A program made the position numbers and the translations under genes. Below the pieces are notes generated by a model. The model was given only the letters and a program-made list of their open reading frames with translations. It did not search any database and was not told the origin of the DNA. Shown here one piece after another: positions 30,661-40,976 of a DNA stretch of 64,000 bases. Numbering within the stretch: the stretch's first letter is position 1; the number at the start of each line of letters is the position of its first letter. The stretch comes from Phymatolithon calcareum (taxonomy: Eukaryota > Rhodophyta > Florideophyceae > Hapalidiales): contig OZ345371.1 of assembly GCA_977006965.1 (NCBI GenBank), positions 992,001 through 1,056,000 on the forward strand, read 5' to 3'.

Positions 30661-32580
30661 AGATTTGCAAATTTGTAAGCGAATCAGAAAGATTGCACTG
30701 CGCAAGTGTGGAATATAAGGATGCCGAAATACAGCACTACAGGACGACGAGTACCGTATGATACTAAAAATAAAATAATTTAATGTTGCGCTCAAGTGCG
30801 CTCGAAATTCAAAAGCTTCCCTGAATCCTTACATTGCTCCCTATCGTACCGTGTCATCTACTCATTGGGGTGTTTTGAGGTCCATCATTATTTTTGAGTT
30901 AGAAGAATTCAACAGCCGAAGTAATATTTTTGAAACTCTGCGCCTAATCATAACTGATCATAACTATTCCCGCCAACAGCCTGATGACCGGTTTTAAGTG
31001 TTTTGAATTATAGTGATTCAGTATTTGACAGAATCTCAGCTCGCAATGGCCATCAGAAACTTCGGTTCATAAAGGATTAGACAGCCGAGCAAAGGTCACC
31101 AGCGCAATTCTTATTAGAGGAAATGTTTCAATAACAGAGAATGCTCAACATCAACAATGCACTCCCGCTTCATGCACTCTTGCTCGTATCAACGACCAGT
31201 TTATTGGACCTGGTACAAGTACATGAGTTTCCGCGGCCCCCGACGCTTGGCACACAATTTCTTCCCACACGTTTCCACCATTTCTGCCGCAACTGCCTTC
31301 ATCCGCGCAAATTAACGATATCCTTAGCATTTGTCTTGAAGGCAGCAGTTGTCAGAGCAAGAACAGGTCGGCCGTGTTGCCGACGGTAAACGCACACTTC
31401 GCCAATGATTTCCCGCACCTTCAGCGCGAACGGCATTACGTTCTTCCAAAACGTTTTCACAACTTGCACCGCACCTGACCTCATTCACACAGCGGAAATG
31501 AAAAAATCGCGAACGCGTCTTGTGTCCTTGTTTTGACAACCAAGACTCTCCGTAAACAGAACGCGGACCGAAATTGATCATTCGCACCTCAGCTGACAGA
31601 ATACGAGCACATTTCTCACCCGTCCCGTACGCAATAGAATAAGATACCGTACTGTCCCCTGACACCAGGGCCGTCATCTAGGTGCTAAATAATTCCATCA
31701 AAGTCCTCTACGAGGGCCATACTGAGAGCGAACACCACGGGCACTCACTCTGTAATATCTCTGTTAAATAAACCGCGCAACAAGCGTACGGATATGCCGC
31801 GACATGACGCTGTCATCTAAAGCTCGCTCTAACTTTCTTCGAAATGGTTTCATGCCGATGCGGCGCACAGCCGCGAGCACGATTCCGGTATTTCGCCACG
31901 CGGGTCTCGTCCGATACGGCCACGACGTCGGCAACGGATGCAGGCTTGGTTGTCACCGCGAGTAATTCTCCAAGATCATGTGCTGCACGCTGGAAATTAA
32001 GCCATGTCATGGGGGTCTGCTTTGCATGCCGCGCTTCTTGTCGGGTCGATTCTCGTCAAAGGGATGTAAGTGTAAACGCCAGATCCGGGGTCCACCGAGG
32101 AGCAACGAATCGAGCCGTGAAAGAACAATATTCATTCACAATGGCGCATCAGGCGAAACCATGAATATTGGCTCCGCCGTGTGCTCACGGGATTTCTGTC
32201 AATGGTGTATGATACTGTATGATCATTTTGTTGCTCATCGGTAGTGTAAGCTGGATGCTCGATATTGGCATCACCAGGGGAATGTACTGTAAGAGGGGGA
32301 GGAAAGCAAATTTTCAATGAATCAAAAAATATATATAAAAATCCGTAGTCGTTTCTGCACACAAAATTATGAGAGAATTGATGTGTCAGCAAAATTAGTG
32401 AATTTAATGTACTCGTGTACGCCTGAAACGGCGTATTCGAGAATGTCACCCTATAAACGCTCACTGGTTACCGAGCGCAAAGCACTTGACAGTGTCTATG
32501 CAGTTCCAACGCCTTAATCAATGCGGTTTGTGCTTTGGCGTCAGCCGAGCTCTTCAAAACTACTGACACAAAATCCCGCT
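30661..32580. other. Intergenic DNA with a dispersed repeat
   Basis: No gene recognised. The segment 31900-32085 is a diverged copy of 43930-44110: both contain GGTTGTCACC/GGTGGTCACC, CAAGATCATGTG, TGCATGCCGCGC/TGTATGCCGCGC and CGCCAGATCC/CGTCAGATCC in the same order. Short open frames run through both copies on either strand, so an ancestral coding function is possible but not identifiable. Confidence 0.45.
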
Positions 32581-32582
32581 TA

Positions 32583-35076
32583 AAGGGGGTGGACCTAATG
32601 CTCGGACAGTTCTTACAAAAATTAAAAACAAAATAACTTCTAGCCATCCGCTAGTAACGGGACTTATATGCGCTGATAGCTCATTGCCTCGTCTCTACAG
32701 GTGTTCAGTTGTACCGTACGTTGCTATGCGCCCATTTCTTGAAGAAATTTGAAAGTGTGCAGAACTCAGAGAGCTCCAAATTTCTCCTCAATGTCCAAAT
32801 TCACCGGACAGTAGTAATCAAAATTTTATCAGAATTTAAGGGAACAAATTGGGTTCATGAAGGCGATGCCCGCGCTCATCGCGGCTGCGCACGCGGCATG
32901 TGCGCGAATCTCTGCGCGTCGTCCATGGCATCAAGCTCCGAGCGCACCCTGCTAGCAAGCTGGGCAAGGAGATTCATGGCGGGAAGGGCGGGAGCCGCAC
33001 CAAAATTCGGTCGAGGTACGCTGCTTCTTTCGCACTGTGTGGCACCTCGGGCTGCGTGCGGCGCGTGAGCTACAGTTTGTGGTGCTTCTGGTGTCTGCGC
33101 CGCGCGCACACTTCGCCGCCGCACTGCAGTGCGGTACTTCGCTATCGCTCGACGTGTACTCAGGCTGCGATATGATGCTCTAAAGTCGGCAATACTCTTG
33201 TTAGCGAGGCGTGCACCGCGCCTCATTTGCGCTTCTTCCTGTTTTGTCAGCCTTTTGCGTCGTTCTTCCTCGCACTGTGCCGTGCGCAGCTGGCGCTGCA
33301 TTGCCGCAATTTGCTCTTCCTGTCTTTTCCGTTCGTCTGCTGCTGCTTTCTGCTGCGCAGCTGCGATGGCGACGTCTCTGGTAAGCACGGCGCCACGCTG
33401 TGTGTTGATGAACCCGCTGCACAGCAGCGTTACGTTGCTGCAGATAATACTTCGTCGCGCCTCCTCGCGCCTCTTCTCCATCAATTGCGAGAGTGCCTGG
33501 ACATTTAGAGTTGTTGCTGTGCCAGCTGCATCACGCGGACGCGGAGTGTCCAGTAACAGAGATGGGTTTAACGGCCATAAGCCTGCACGTCTGAACGAGG
33601 CCGTAATGTTGCTGCGCGTAAAGGATTTGTAGTACGCCTCACGGAGCACAGCACAGTAGTCGTACATGTTTAGCTTGCTAATCTCGTCCGTCTTGATCAG
33701 CTTCGCGATTGCGTCGTTGAGTGCCGTCTTGAACGCCGCGAACAGAACAACATCGCATGATTGCGTCTTGCCGGAGGTGTGCGCGGGAAAAGCGTACACC
33801 TCGATGTTGTTCTGACGGAAGAGGTGCAGCACTCTTATAGACATGTGCGCCGCATATCAGTCGTAGGTAAGCAGCACTTTGCGTTTGTTGGCAGTAAGGT
33901 CGTGCACGCTGTTGACAAAGTTGACTGCCCAATTGTAGAATTTCTCCGTAACAATTCCACCGCCCTCCTCACGATGCGCCACGCAGGCACCGCGTGGAAG
34001 TAAGCTCGCGTACGTTTGCCCCTCCACTCTCCCATTTACCAAAACTTGCCGATAAGGCAAACGCTTGCCTCTAAAGACGCTTACTACTGGTAGCATCGTC
34101 GCGCGCGTGGCCCGCACGAACGCAGGAAGCGAAAATTCTTGTTTGCTTCCGCGCCGCATGTAGCGCCGCTTTCGTGAATTGCCGCACGCGTCGCGGCCAG
34201 CCGTTCCACCTGTCTCGTCCAGGTTCCACATTCGAGTCGCGTCTTTGTCGTGGGTCTTAATAAGCTTCTCGACAGTTTCAAAGTGCGTAGTGAGCGTTTC
34301 TGCATTCACAGCCGCGATGCGCTTGCCTTCTTGACGCAGAGGGACTGCGAACTTGAGCTCGCTCTGATGCCGACGCTCGAACGCGTGCACAAACTTGATA
34401 CCTGGACTGTTGTTTTTAAATGCAATAGCAGAACGGCGTCTAGCCAGAAGATGCTCGATGAACAGAGTGAGTGCGTCGTACAGGTGGTGTCACGTGAGCG
34501 GAACACCGAGGTATCCAAACCATTGCAACATATTGACAACAACTGACTCCTCGGTATCAGTGAGACTTGCTGGGCGCCCCGCCTTGGCGCCCACAGATCG
34601 GTGACGATCTCGCCGCAAAGCGTCGTGCAGCGTAAACTTAGGCACATGGAATCGCTTCTGCGCCTCGCGATAGCTCATGTTGTGCTTCTTTATTGCTTCT
34701 TTAGCACGCTTCATGCGCTTCGCGTGCCGGGGCTGTGCTGCTTTCGGATTCATGGTGTGCTAGTCCGGCACGTGGGTAGCTGCACATGTTGGTCGCCGGC
34801 TGCTTAATATTCGCGTGGTTTCCCGCTCATTTTCCTCTCCCGCCAAAACGGCTTCATCGGAACACCTCAAACTTCGTCAAACATACAATCATGAGGCGCT
34901 GAATCTATTGGGTAATTTTGCAATTGAAAGATATGAAACATTTGGCCTGTATCTATTCCCGAAAAGACGCTAATGCGTCAACAACAGACTAGAGCTTAAT
35001 TTACAGAAAAAAAGTTGCCTTTTTTCACTGTCCGGTGATTTGGACACTGCGCCCGAATATTACGTCCCCCCCCCTT
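32583..35076 (-). mobile_element. Tigger/pogo-type DNA transposon, nearly intact
   Basis: The ends match in inverse orientation: AAGGGGGTGGACCTAATGCTCGG from 32583 and the complement of CCGAATATTACGTCC...CCTT ending at 35076. TA lies outside both (32581-32582 and 35077-35078), the duplication expected for Tc1/mariner/pogo elements. A second shared block, GTCCAAAT(T)CACCGGACAGT, follows immediately in the right end (about 35026-35046) but lies 180 bp further in on the left (32793-32812), so the left end carries an insertion or the right a deletion. The transposase gene fills most of the 2.5 kb. Confidence 0.7.
32876..34753 (-). pseudogene. Tigger/pogo-like transposase (DDE_1), two in-frame TGA codons
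   Basis: One frame of 626 codons from the ATG at 34753 to 32876 is broken only by TGA at 34490-34492 and 33857-33859. The N terminus has a Psq-type helix-turn-helix (KAIK-like RAKEAIKKHNMSYREAQKRF). The catalytic domain has MWNLDETG (first Asp), KVLLTYD (second Asp; the residue after it, usually Gly, is the second TGA) and VYAFPAHTSGKTQSCDVVLF (third Asp in the usual Q-P-L-D-V-x-x-F position). The C-terminal third is a Gln/Arg/Glu-rich coiled coil followed by basic residues. Apart from the two stops the protein is complete, so the copy is young. Readthrough is possible in theory but pseudogenisation is more likely. Confidence 0.85.
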
Positions 35077-35078
35077 TA

Positions 35079-37004
35079 CGTGCACAAGCTGTACCCATTC
35101 CTAATCTTGCTGCTTGGTCAATATTTTTGACCACAGAATGTGTAGGGATACACATCCTTAATCTATTGTAGATCATAGGTCCACACATGCCCCTGGTCCA
35201 GAGCCACACATCTTATGGCCTAGTGGTCTCTACAGAATGGACGCGCGATTATTAGCCCCCCTGACATTCACCGCAGCGAATACAAGCGTACATTTTGGGC
35301 AGTAAATCTGGTTTCATATTTGTTTTTTGATGCGAGTCCGTAGTTTCAAATAATGCGCACTGTTGTGTTAATACAAAATTCAGTTTTCCTCCCCCTCTTA
35401 CATTCTCCTGGCATGACCCTTATTAAACGCGCATTGAGTTGCCGCCGACTGCGAACCACGAGTCAGCGACCACGGGGTATTGTACACGTGGTAAGCAGAT
35501 TGGAGGTTAAAGAGAATGATGCCTTCGGGATAAGCTGTTTCAATCGCTAATTTAGTAATATTGACGCGGATTTGCTTCACTCTACTCTCGTGAAACAGTG
35601 ATCTTCCGTTAAGAAGGTTTAGCACACTATTTCTTTGGCACTTTTAGTAAGACTTCTCAAAAAGCGAGTACATGCTAGAAGCTCCGACAGAGGACCAAAT
35701 ATAAAAGAAGAGCTACCCTATTGTGGGTAGCGCCTGAGGAAGCCTTGCCCTTATTTTCGAAACACTGTGGTGATGGGATTAGACGCTGTTATATTCCGCG
35801 CACTTCACCCAAACAGGTGCAAAGTTCCAGCGAACTGTTTTACTAGAAACAGACACGCAATATTGTAAGGCATTGCACTTTGCAAGTAGAAGGGAGAAGG
35901 TGCGCTCTTGAGGCCATAAATAGGGCTCCCCAGAAATATCAGAAAATAAAAGGAGGCAACCAAGCCAAGACACTTAATTGAGGTGGTGGACCCCAAGTAA
36001 GAGATCTCATCATGTAGGGCTTTTTTTTAAAAAAAAGTTTAAAAACTTGTAAAAAACTATTGCTTTGGCATCAAGTTAGAATACTTTTTCGGCCTCAAAA
36101 TTTCTCGTGCGGTGATGAGAAAATGGGAAGGCCGACAAGGTCGAGGTTTCTTCCAGTTTGGATGGAATCAACAGTGCTCAAGCTAGACCGATCGACTCCT
36201 CCTGTGAAATGTGCGAGCTTCGTGTGGAGCTCGAGATCAGAGAAAGATCTCGACATTGGAGGATTCGCCGCGCTTCTCCGTAGCGGAAGGGCAGGGATGA
36301 CCCACTGCCTGATTCTATGACTCACTGGATTGGAAAGCTGTGTGCAGCAGTGTAAAGTGAACATTACTCCCAACGCGAGCTCACGCTTCACAAGGAGAGC
36401 TTTTCAGACATATTTACTCTCCAAAAATGGAGACACAGAGACAAACCACGGTCGCGCACTCTGCTCTTCGCGCTGATTTAAGTACTACTCCATGTACCAG
36501 CATAGCGTGCGGTCGATCCTCGATTAATGAAGGGACCAAGAGAGCACAAGCGCCCACGTCAGGTGCGCTACATCGGCCACGTGCGGTATGATCCCTATCA
36601 TGGTCATCTTGCTCAGCACAGGGATGCTGGTCCAAACTCTTGTACTGATCGAATTCGAACCGGGATGACGGCAGCAGAAAGCGTGTACACCGGGTCAATG
36701 TGAGAGAGCACGAGTGCAAACAAGCTCTGCCGTCAATGAAAATTGTTAACCTTAAACAGCGTGTCCCGAGACCTACTGTGCGGACAACCTACAGCAGTGG
36801 CTTTGGGTGCAATCAAGCGAAAAGACTACAAATGAAAGGTTGCGATGGTCATAGGGCGCGTATGCAGGGCATTATGGTAATCTATGGAGAGGGAACTGAA
36901 TAAAATAGTCAAGGATTGCAACACGCTTTTGTGCGAAACACATCTATGCATGATAGCGATTTCAATTGCTTTTGAAGCGGTTAATCCTATATGCTTGCCT
37001 TGTT
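35079..37004. other. Intergenic DNA
   Basis: No gene recognised. Notable items are the dispersed TGAGGAAGCCTTGCCC repeat at 35735-35750, an 18-bp T8A8 palindrome at 36020-36037 next to AAGTTTAAAAACTT, and at 36510-36525 a sequence matching the end of the 9.3-kb pogo-like MITE. Confidence 0.45.
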
Positions 37005-40000
37005 TTATTCGGCGTCTCTTATAAAGTTACAAATAGCTACGGCTCCACTTCTCAGTGCAGCGACAAATATCTTTCTCCTCGAATCGTATTTCCAATCGAA
37101 AACATAGGAGGGCAAGGTTCCCAGCAACGTTTTTTCGCCAAGTACGTTAGAGTATACAGAAAAGGCACGTCCTTTCTGTTCACAGCAAACTTCGGCGGTA
37201 TACTCTGGCAAACTGGGTGGCCAGAGATGAGGGGTCTCGTCGCCGCAGCTTCGAATGATTTCCATTGCTGCCTCGTCGCTCATCTCATTGCTCTTACTGT
37301 CGGATCTCCAAACAACTTCTCTCTTCTCACGATTCCAAATAGTCGATTGTTTTTTCAAGCATCTAGAAACAACACAGGATCCATCAGTGGTCTCTGCAAC
37401 CCTGCGCCATGCGTTATTCCCTCTTAGCTCTCCGATTAGTTCATGTGTTTCAGTATTCCATAAAAGAATAGTTCCGTCGAATGATCCAGAAACAACTCGA
37501 CAATTATCACAACTGAACGAAACACAAGTGACCGAACTTGCATGACCTATAAGAGCATCGCCCAATTGATCGAATGTCTCTAGATCCCACAACCTCAGAG
37601 TCTTGTCCACCGAACCGGAAACCAACTGCCGCCCGTCTTGACTAAATGCAACACAACGTACAAACTTTGTATGTCCTTCTAGTGGCTTTCCGATCTCGCC
37701 GCCTGTACTCGTGTCCCAGAAGCGTATGATATTATCAGTCGCTCCAGACGCAAATCGCAGCCCGTCCGGACTAATCGCAACACTCATTACATATTCAGTG
37801 TTCGGGCGCTTTTCTTCTATTACTTCTGCGTCAAGGTGAACGTTCCACACACGAACTGGCCCCCCCGAGACGATTCTTTTTCCATCTGGACTAAAGACAG
37901 CACTCAGTACACCTGCGCGATGGTATGGAGACACCCATTCGGTTTTCCCTGTTGCAATATCCCACAATCGGAAAGTGCTGTCAATGGATCCTGACACAAT
38001 TTTCTGTCCGTTAGGACTGAACGCGACACTGTCGACAACACTCAAGTGTCCCTCAAGAGGTTCACCAATTATCCTCCACGTTTTTGTGTCCCACAATCGG
38101 ATTTTCATGTCCCATGTTCCTGATGCTAAGCACGCGTCATTCGGGCTGAATGCGAGAGACGACACAGTGCCTTCACGTGCAGAGGTTTCTTCAAATATTG
38201 TTGCTCCCGTGCAGCTGTCCACAACCTTCATCATCGAATTCTTATTCTCACTATTGCATACGCTAATTGCAACTGTTCGATTGTCTCCATGAACAGCAAG
38301 TGATTCAATTTGTCCGCGTTGCACAAACTCTCTAATTTGGGTTCCATCCGTTACGTCCCATATTCTCAGAGTGCCATCCACAGAGCCGGAGAATATCCGT
38401 TTCGTATCGCTGCTCACTGCAACGCAATGTACCTTATCTGCGTGACCAACGAGAGTATGCACAGGCTTGTTAGATGTTTCCCACTCCCATACGCACAATG
38501 TCTTGTCCCACGACCCTGAGATTAGTTTCTTGGGTCCTGCAAAAGCAACTTCACTGACAAGATCAGAATGCCATGTCAAGCTTTCCAATGTTGCACCAGT
38601 GGTTGCTTCGAGAACAACAACGTCGGCGCCCACACTTGCGGCAATATAACGCCCACATGGGGAATACGCAACCGACCGGCAATGATCTCCCAAAGATACC
38701 TCCAATGTTAGTGCACTGTGCACATTTGGAAAAAATGAATTCACTGGAAGCAAGTACGGACTCCCAGTGTGTTCCTCCAAGCTATTCAAGTATGTAGCCA
38801 CAATTTCGTCCTTCCTTCTCAAAGAAAGAAGACGTCCGCAAATTTGAAACAGAAAAGCGCGACGTCCAGCAAATATTCTCCACCAGGAACCATTGATCCT
38901 CTCGTAAATCAACTTGAAGCTACGCTTCATGTTGCCTTGCGCGTCATCACTCCTTTCGAACCACTCAAAGTCAATCGTGAGAGCCAAGATGCCCCCGATT
39001 TCCTTCCGTAAGTGAGTCCAGCGACCGTCTAGCAGCAACGATGCCAACTCCCACACCGAGCCCGAAAGTGACAAATGTCTCGAAAGGTTTTCATGAATGT
39101 ACCCGTCCCTGGGAATTTCTTCGGACCACCACGGTCTGCATGACAGTGTTGTCAGTGCCTGTGCATTCAACAAACCGCTCTCAGGTTCAGTTGAGATCTC
39201 GGATGTGATTTGATCTCGTTTCAAATACCCGTCCAAAAGCCTGTAGTGCCATAGACGTTGTACCTTCTGCTTTTCTGCGTCCCGTCGACAAAACTCAAGG
39301 TGGAGATCATGAATCATCAGCCCCGCTTCTCCAGTAGAACAAGTTGTGCCTTTCCGGAAATTAATCTTGGCGAGGCTCATTCCACACAACATATTCACCA
39401 CGTATGAAGCACATTTCTTGTCCACTTGCCACATCCGAGAAAGAACTGACATGGGGACCCACGCCTGTTTCTCCAGCACGCATAAGCTCAGGTATAGATC
39501 GATGATACTGTGTTGAGAATTAAAAGCATTTTCAGACTTCCATTTGAGGAACTCCACATTGAGGTATTTCAAACTCAGGTGAATACACGCACTCAGACTT
39601 GACCCTTCGCTGCTCTTCTCATCCGCAAGACATCTATTCATGCTCTCAAGCTCATCAGCGTATGCATCGCAAGCGCATTCAAAACCACCATGAAGCCTCA
39701 CAAGCAAGGCAACGGCGGATCCTGCGATCGATAGAGCAATTGGTAGTCCGGCACAAAGAGAGAGAATTTTTGAAATGCTGCTTCTGATTCGCGGAACGTG
39801 CCCTGCTGGTGATTCTTGAGGTACTGAACCGGTTGCATATGTCATGAAAAGTTTCCTCGAAACAGCTCCATGAGGATCTCTGGCGCCGAAGTCAACGATT
39901 CGTCCTGCACTTTGAGCAATTGCAACACTCCGCGTAGTAATTGCCATTCGGCTCTGTGGACATGATCGCAATATCTGTCGAAGCTCGCCAAGGTACCCGG

Positions 40001-40976
40001 TTCGACAGCTGTCTGTGGGCCATACGTCATCCACAAGGTATAAACATATGCGATCTTTGAACCACTTGACCGCACAGTCCACCGCTTCACGAAGGGAGGA
40101 GGACTTCTCAACTGTCCGGTCTGTATCACTCGCTCCGGTTATCTTCATGATCCTGGAAATTTCGTCCATAGCAGAGCGCTCTGTCGCTCCTTCTCCGAGC
40201 GACATATAGTGCACACCATCAACAAAACGATTCCGGATATCCTCGTCGTGAGCAAGGCCTTGCATGGCAATTGTCTTACCGACTCCAGCCATTCCGACCA
40301 CGCCAAAAGCATCGGAAATGACACCGGCGGCTGCAGTGACAGTTGTGCTTATGAGCACGGAGCGTTTAAACTGTCCTTCCGGTGTGACAGGTTCACCATC
40401 TGCGTCCGCAGTGTCGAAGTCTAAAGTGACTTTGGATAGAAGGCCTGGTGCACTGCATTCATGTGTGTACACGGCTTCCGTGTTATCTGCTGTTGTGGAG
40501 AGTTGCAGGGTGTCCATCTTCACGCAGAGAGTCAGGTCACTAACGAGTGATTGCAAGGTGTTGGAGGCTTCCTTGACTTGGGTCTCCAATGTTGACATCT
40601 GGTCTGCATAAGAATTGGCCCGTGCTGCCCGTCGAAAAAGTTGAATGAACGCTGGACGTTTCCCGGAGCTGCTTCCAGCTAATCCTTTCTGCACCAACAG
40701 GTTCATAATGTCATCGGCAAGTATAAGGCAGTGCTTGACAGAGGCCAGCCTTCCATGGAACATCGCGGCCGTTTTGGTTGGAATTGTGTTAGGACACTCT
40801 CCTAGAATGCGTTCAACTGACGAAGTGTCGGCATCCATCACGCTGAGCTGCATTTTCAAGTCTTGAAAAAGTTTGGGGCTTTTCGCGAAACTTTCAAATC
40901 GCTTCTTGAGACTTGTGATTTGGTGCCGCAGTTCCGGGATGACGCCCAGTGCAAATCCGATGCCCTCCAATGCCAT
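37005..40976 (-). CDS. NB-ARC and WD40-repeat STAND NTPase (APAF-1-like layout)
   Basis: A single-exon gene of 1323 codons. The N-terminal 190 residues are helical (for example RHQITSLKKRFESF and KHCLILADDIMNLLVQK) and match no domain I can name. The NB-ARC module has Walker A GMAGVGKT (228-235), kinase-2 CLYLVDDVW (311-319), the RMAITTRS sensor (343-350) and GLPIALSIAG (410-419). A winged-helix/spacer region with MIHDLHLEFC, in the place of the plant MHD motif, follows. From about residue 770 there are at least nine WD40 repeats, such as KLISGSWDKTLCVWEWET, RIFSGSVDGTLRIWDV and QLVSGSVDKTLRLWDLE. Family knowledge: such proteins hold ADP when idle, sense a ligand through the repeats and oligomerise. 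The trigger and output here are unknown. The ATG at 40976 is the first in frame; the frame is open for 31 further codons upstream without ATG. Confidence 0.9.
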   Translation of the reverse strand: MALEGIGFALGVIPELRHQITSLKKRFESFAKSPKLFQDLKMQLSVMDADTSSVERILGECPNTIPTKTAAMFHGRLASVKHCLILADDIMNLLVQKGLAGSSSGKRPAFIQLFRRAARANSYADQMSTLETQVKEASNTLQSLVSDLTLCVKMDTLQLSTTADNTEAVYTHECSAPGLLSKVTLDFDTADADGEPVTPEGQFKRSVLISTTVTAAAGVISDAFGVVGMAGVGKTIAMQGLAHDEDIRNRFVDGVHYMSLGEGATERSAMDEISRIMKITGASDTDRTVEKSSSLREAVDCAVKWFKDRICLYLVDDVWPTDSCRTGYLGELRQILRSCPQSRMAITTRSVAIAQSAGRIVDFGARDPHGAVSRKLFMTYATGSVPQESPAGHVPRIRSSISKILSLCAGLPIALSIAGSAVALLVRLHGGFECACDAYADELESMNRCLADEKSSEGSSLSACIHLSLKYLNVEFLKWKSENAFNSQHSIIDLYLSLCVLEKQAWVPMSVLSRMWQVDKKCASYVVNMLCGMSLAKINFRKGTTCSTGEAGLMIHDLHLEFCRRDAEKQKVQRLWHYRLLDGYLKRDQITSEISTEPESGLLNAQALTTLSCRPWWSEEIPRDGYIHENLSRHLSLSGSVWELASLLLDGRWTHLRKEIGGILALTIDFEWFERSDDAQGNMKRSFKLIYERINGSWWRIFAGRRAFLFQICGRLLSLRRKDEIVATYLNSLEEHTGSPYLLPVNSFFPNVHSALTLEVSLGDHCRSVAYSPCGRYIAASVGADVVVLEATTGATLESLTWHSDLVSEVAFAGPKKLISGSWDKTLCVWEWETSNKPVHTLVGHADKVHCVAVSSDTKRIFSGSVDGTLRIWDVTDGTQIREFVQRGQIESLAVHGDNRTVAISVCNSENKNSMMKVVDSCTGATIFEETSAREGTVSSLAFSPNDACLASGTWDMKIRLWDTKTWRIIGEPLEGHLSVVDSVAFSPNGQKIVSGSIDSTFRLWDIATGKTEWVSPYHRAGVLSAVFSPDGKRIVSGGPVRVWNVHLDAEVIEEKRPNTEYVMSVAISPDGLRFASGATDNIIRFWDTSTGGEIGKPLEGHTKFVRCVAFSQDGRQLVSGSVDKTLRLWDLETFDQLGDALIGHASSVTCVSFSCDNCRVVSGSFDGTILLWNTETHELIGELRGNNAWRRVAETTDGSCVVSRCLKKQSTIWNREKREVVWRSDSKSNEMSDEAAMEIIRSCGDETPHLWPPSLPEYTAEVCCEQKGRAFSVYSNVLGEKTLLGTLPSYVFDWKYDSRRKIFVAALRSGAVAICNFIRDAE

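Noticed and set aside
33857-34492. Selenocysteine recoding of the two TGA codons in the Tigger transposase
   Set aside because: No selenoprotein relatives in this family and one TGA replaces a usual Gly; nonsense mutation is simpler.
36640-36720. tRNA-like B-box (GGTTCGAATTC on the minus strand)
   Set aside because: No A-box or cloverleaf could be built around it.
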